The translations under genes and the position numbers were made by a program. From Nematostella vectensis (taxonomy: Eukaryota > Cnidaria > Anthozoa > Actiniaria > Edwardsiidae), in assembly GCF_932526225.1 (NCBI RefSeq), contig NC_064047.1:1798001-1862000 (forward strand): a stretch of DNA of 64,000 nucleotides, given 5' to 3'. Below the pieces are notes generated by a model. The model ran no database searches. It saw nothing but the letters and a program-made list of their open reading frames with translations, and was not told the origin of the DNA. Below, in pieces: positions 62,626-64,000 of this stretch. Within the stretch, counting starts at the first letter, position 1, and each line of letters opens with the position of its first letter.

Positions 62626-62632
62626 TATAAAG
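62626..62632 (+). promoter_or_regulatory. TATA box of the MMP gene
   Basis: TATAAAG in GCATATAAAGG, 55 bases before the ATG. Transcription would start about 62655-62660, leaving a short 5' UTR, and the ATG has a good context (GCCACCATGATG). Confidence 0.7.
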
Positions 62633-62680
62633 GCAGCCATAGGGTTTGCCATTTCAAATCTTGCTGGAGTCGCTGCCACC

Positions 62681-64000
62681 ATGATGAAAGTTCTCGTCCT
62701 CGGTCTTGCGCTGGTCTTCCTGTGCTCCGTGAGGGCTGAGGATGACAAGAACTTTGCCTTTGTAAGTCTTAAATCTGATTCAGACAGCACGATTTAGTCG
62801 TATAATACCTGCCTCAGAAATGCCTGTGTCTTAGCCCTTAATTACACACTACGACTTTTGTATCGAGCATTGCCGTAAGTGAGTCGTAGGCTGATTTACA
62901 CTCTACTGGAGTTGTAGAAGTAACGCATACAACTAAATCCTGCTATCTAAATTAGCCTTTATGAAATTTATACGAATAATTTCTCGCATACAGAACCTGT
63001 CAATCTAGCGACATTTCATGTTACAATATTCTCGGTATTACGACATTGATTTCTGGTGTAGCCAACCATAAAAAATATGGGAGATCGCCTCGATTGTTCT
63101 TCATATATGAGAGCTCTTCTCCGAGTATTTTTTGGAAAACTGATTGCGATATACAGAAAATGTTCTTAAGAACGTTCTTAATTTTTTTTTTTTTAATCAT
63201 ATGACTGCCTTGCCAAATTGATTTTCACTTCTAGGACTTTCTGAGCAGATACAACTACATCTCCCAAACGAGAAGCGGAAACCATGACTTCACGACTGCA
63301 ATCAAGAATTTCCAAACATTCTTCGGGCTGCCTCTGTCAGGCGAGCTGGATCAAGCTACCGTGGCCCTCATGAGAAAACCGCGGTGCGGAATGCCCGATG
63401 TTGACGATAGCGGTCTGCGCGTGCGCAGATACAATGCAAGAGATCCATGGAGGTGAGCTGTACTTTGACGTTACATTTTTTTCGTTTTTCTTTCCCAAGC
63501 GTTAACCCTTTACAGACTAAAGTTAATGAGCTATAAAGCTAAAACCATTCCTGAACGATCAACGGCGGACATTTTGATCTCATTGACTTGTCCATGTGAC
63601 ATTTATGTTGTCATGGCCACCTTCCTAAGCCTACAAAATGATGAATCTTTCATATTCTCGTCCCCACGCTTTTCAAGTCCAAGTGCCTCTTACGACTTGT
63701 TAAGCTTTGTTAGACAACAAGTTCTACAACAGCGTTGGAAAAACACGCACCGTTCCCACAAAAACATCATTGCGATTGCCACAGCCGTGTTGAAAACCGT
63801 TGGTCCCAGGCCCCCGGGCATTTAAGAGCACAGAAAACCCAGTAAGAACGCCTGGGCTAGACTTGCAAAACATTGTACTTTCTTTTATTTTCAGCAAAAA
63901 GAGCCTGACTTACTACATCGAGTACGGCGCTGACTTGAGTGCGTCCGAACAGGATGACATCTTCCGACTTGCTCTTAAGTTCTGGGCGGATGAGTCCGGG
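62681..64000 (+). CDS. Matrix metalloproteinase, N-terminal part (runs off the window)
   Basis: Exons 62681-62761, 63235-63452 and 63895 to beyond 64000 join in phase. Residues 1-19 ([19 protein letters not shown]) are a clear signal peptide. The prodomain follows: DFLSRYNYI, the [21 protein letters not shown] peptidoglycan-binding-like fold, and the cysteine switch PRCGMPD whose cysteine masks the catalytic zinc. Then a basic RRYNARD stretch and the start of the catalytic domain ([32 protein letters not shown]). Known role: secreted zinc endopeptidase of the extracellular matrix. The HExxH site and any hemopexin domain lie outside the window, so the subtype cannot be named. RVRRYNARD could be a furin-type site. 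Confidence 0.93.

Overview
The window is animal nuclear DNA. Genes are split by many short introns with GT/AG borders, AATAAA signals follow several genes, and the spacers hold SINEs, MITEs, a 5'-truncated LINE and many mini- and microsatellites. Gene content and intron density suit an anthozoan cnidarian such as the sea anemone Nematostella. The species is an inference; the animal gene assignments are firm.

Layout: (1) 1396-5895 (+), last exons of a PARP4 (vault PARP) gene, with a duplicated proline-rich linker. (2) 9090-9980 (+), an intronless TNIP/ABIN-like coiled-coil protein with a UBAN-type ubiquitin-binding segment. (3) 13694-14903, a young 5'-truncated LINE between perfect 33-bp target-site duplications. 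(4) 16325-21711 (+), DGCR6/gdl, with a coding exon amplified into a 72-bp tandem array. (5) 22980-57947 (-), a complete 34-exon ASCC3, the double Ski2-like helicase of the ASC-1/ribosome-quality-control trigger complex. All 34 exons join in phase to 2192 residues. A dead GPCR copy lies on the opposite strand of its intron 12. (6) 58628-61114 (+), a probable BLOC1S3 gene, head-to-head with ASCC3. (7) 62681-64000 (+), the start of a secreted matrix metalloproteinase with TATA box, signal peptide and cysteine switch, cut by the window end.

The genes do not form one pathway. DGCR6 and ASCC3 converge; ASCC3 and BLOC1S3 diverge from a 680-bp spacer that probably holds both promoters.

The most unusual signal is structural. 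Many tandem repeats are seeded at exon borders: the repeat unit carries the last or first 15-70 bases of the neighbouring exon plus its real splice site, repeated 2-13 times into the adjoining intron or flank. I count about 15 such cases, mostly in ASCC3 (exons 9, 10, 11, 12, 14, 15, 20, 23, 25, 28 on both sides, 34), three in DGCR6 (exons 3, 5 and last) and one in BLOC1S3. A GPCR pseudogene tail has likewise become an 86-bp array. These copies multiply splice-site-like sequences beside real exons, and in DGCR6 they form an open, phase-compatible 534-nt optional exon.
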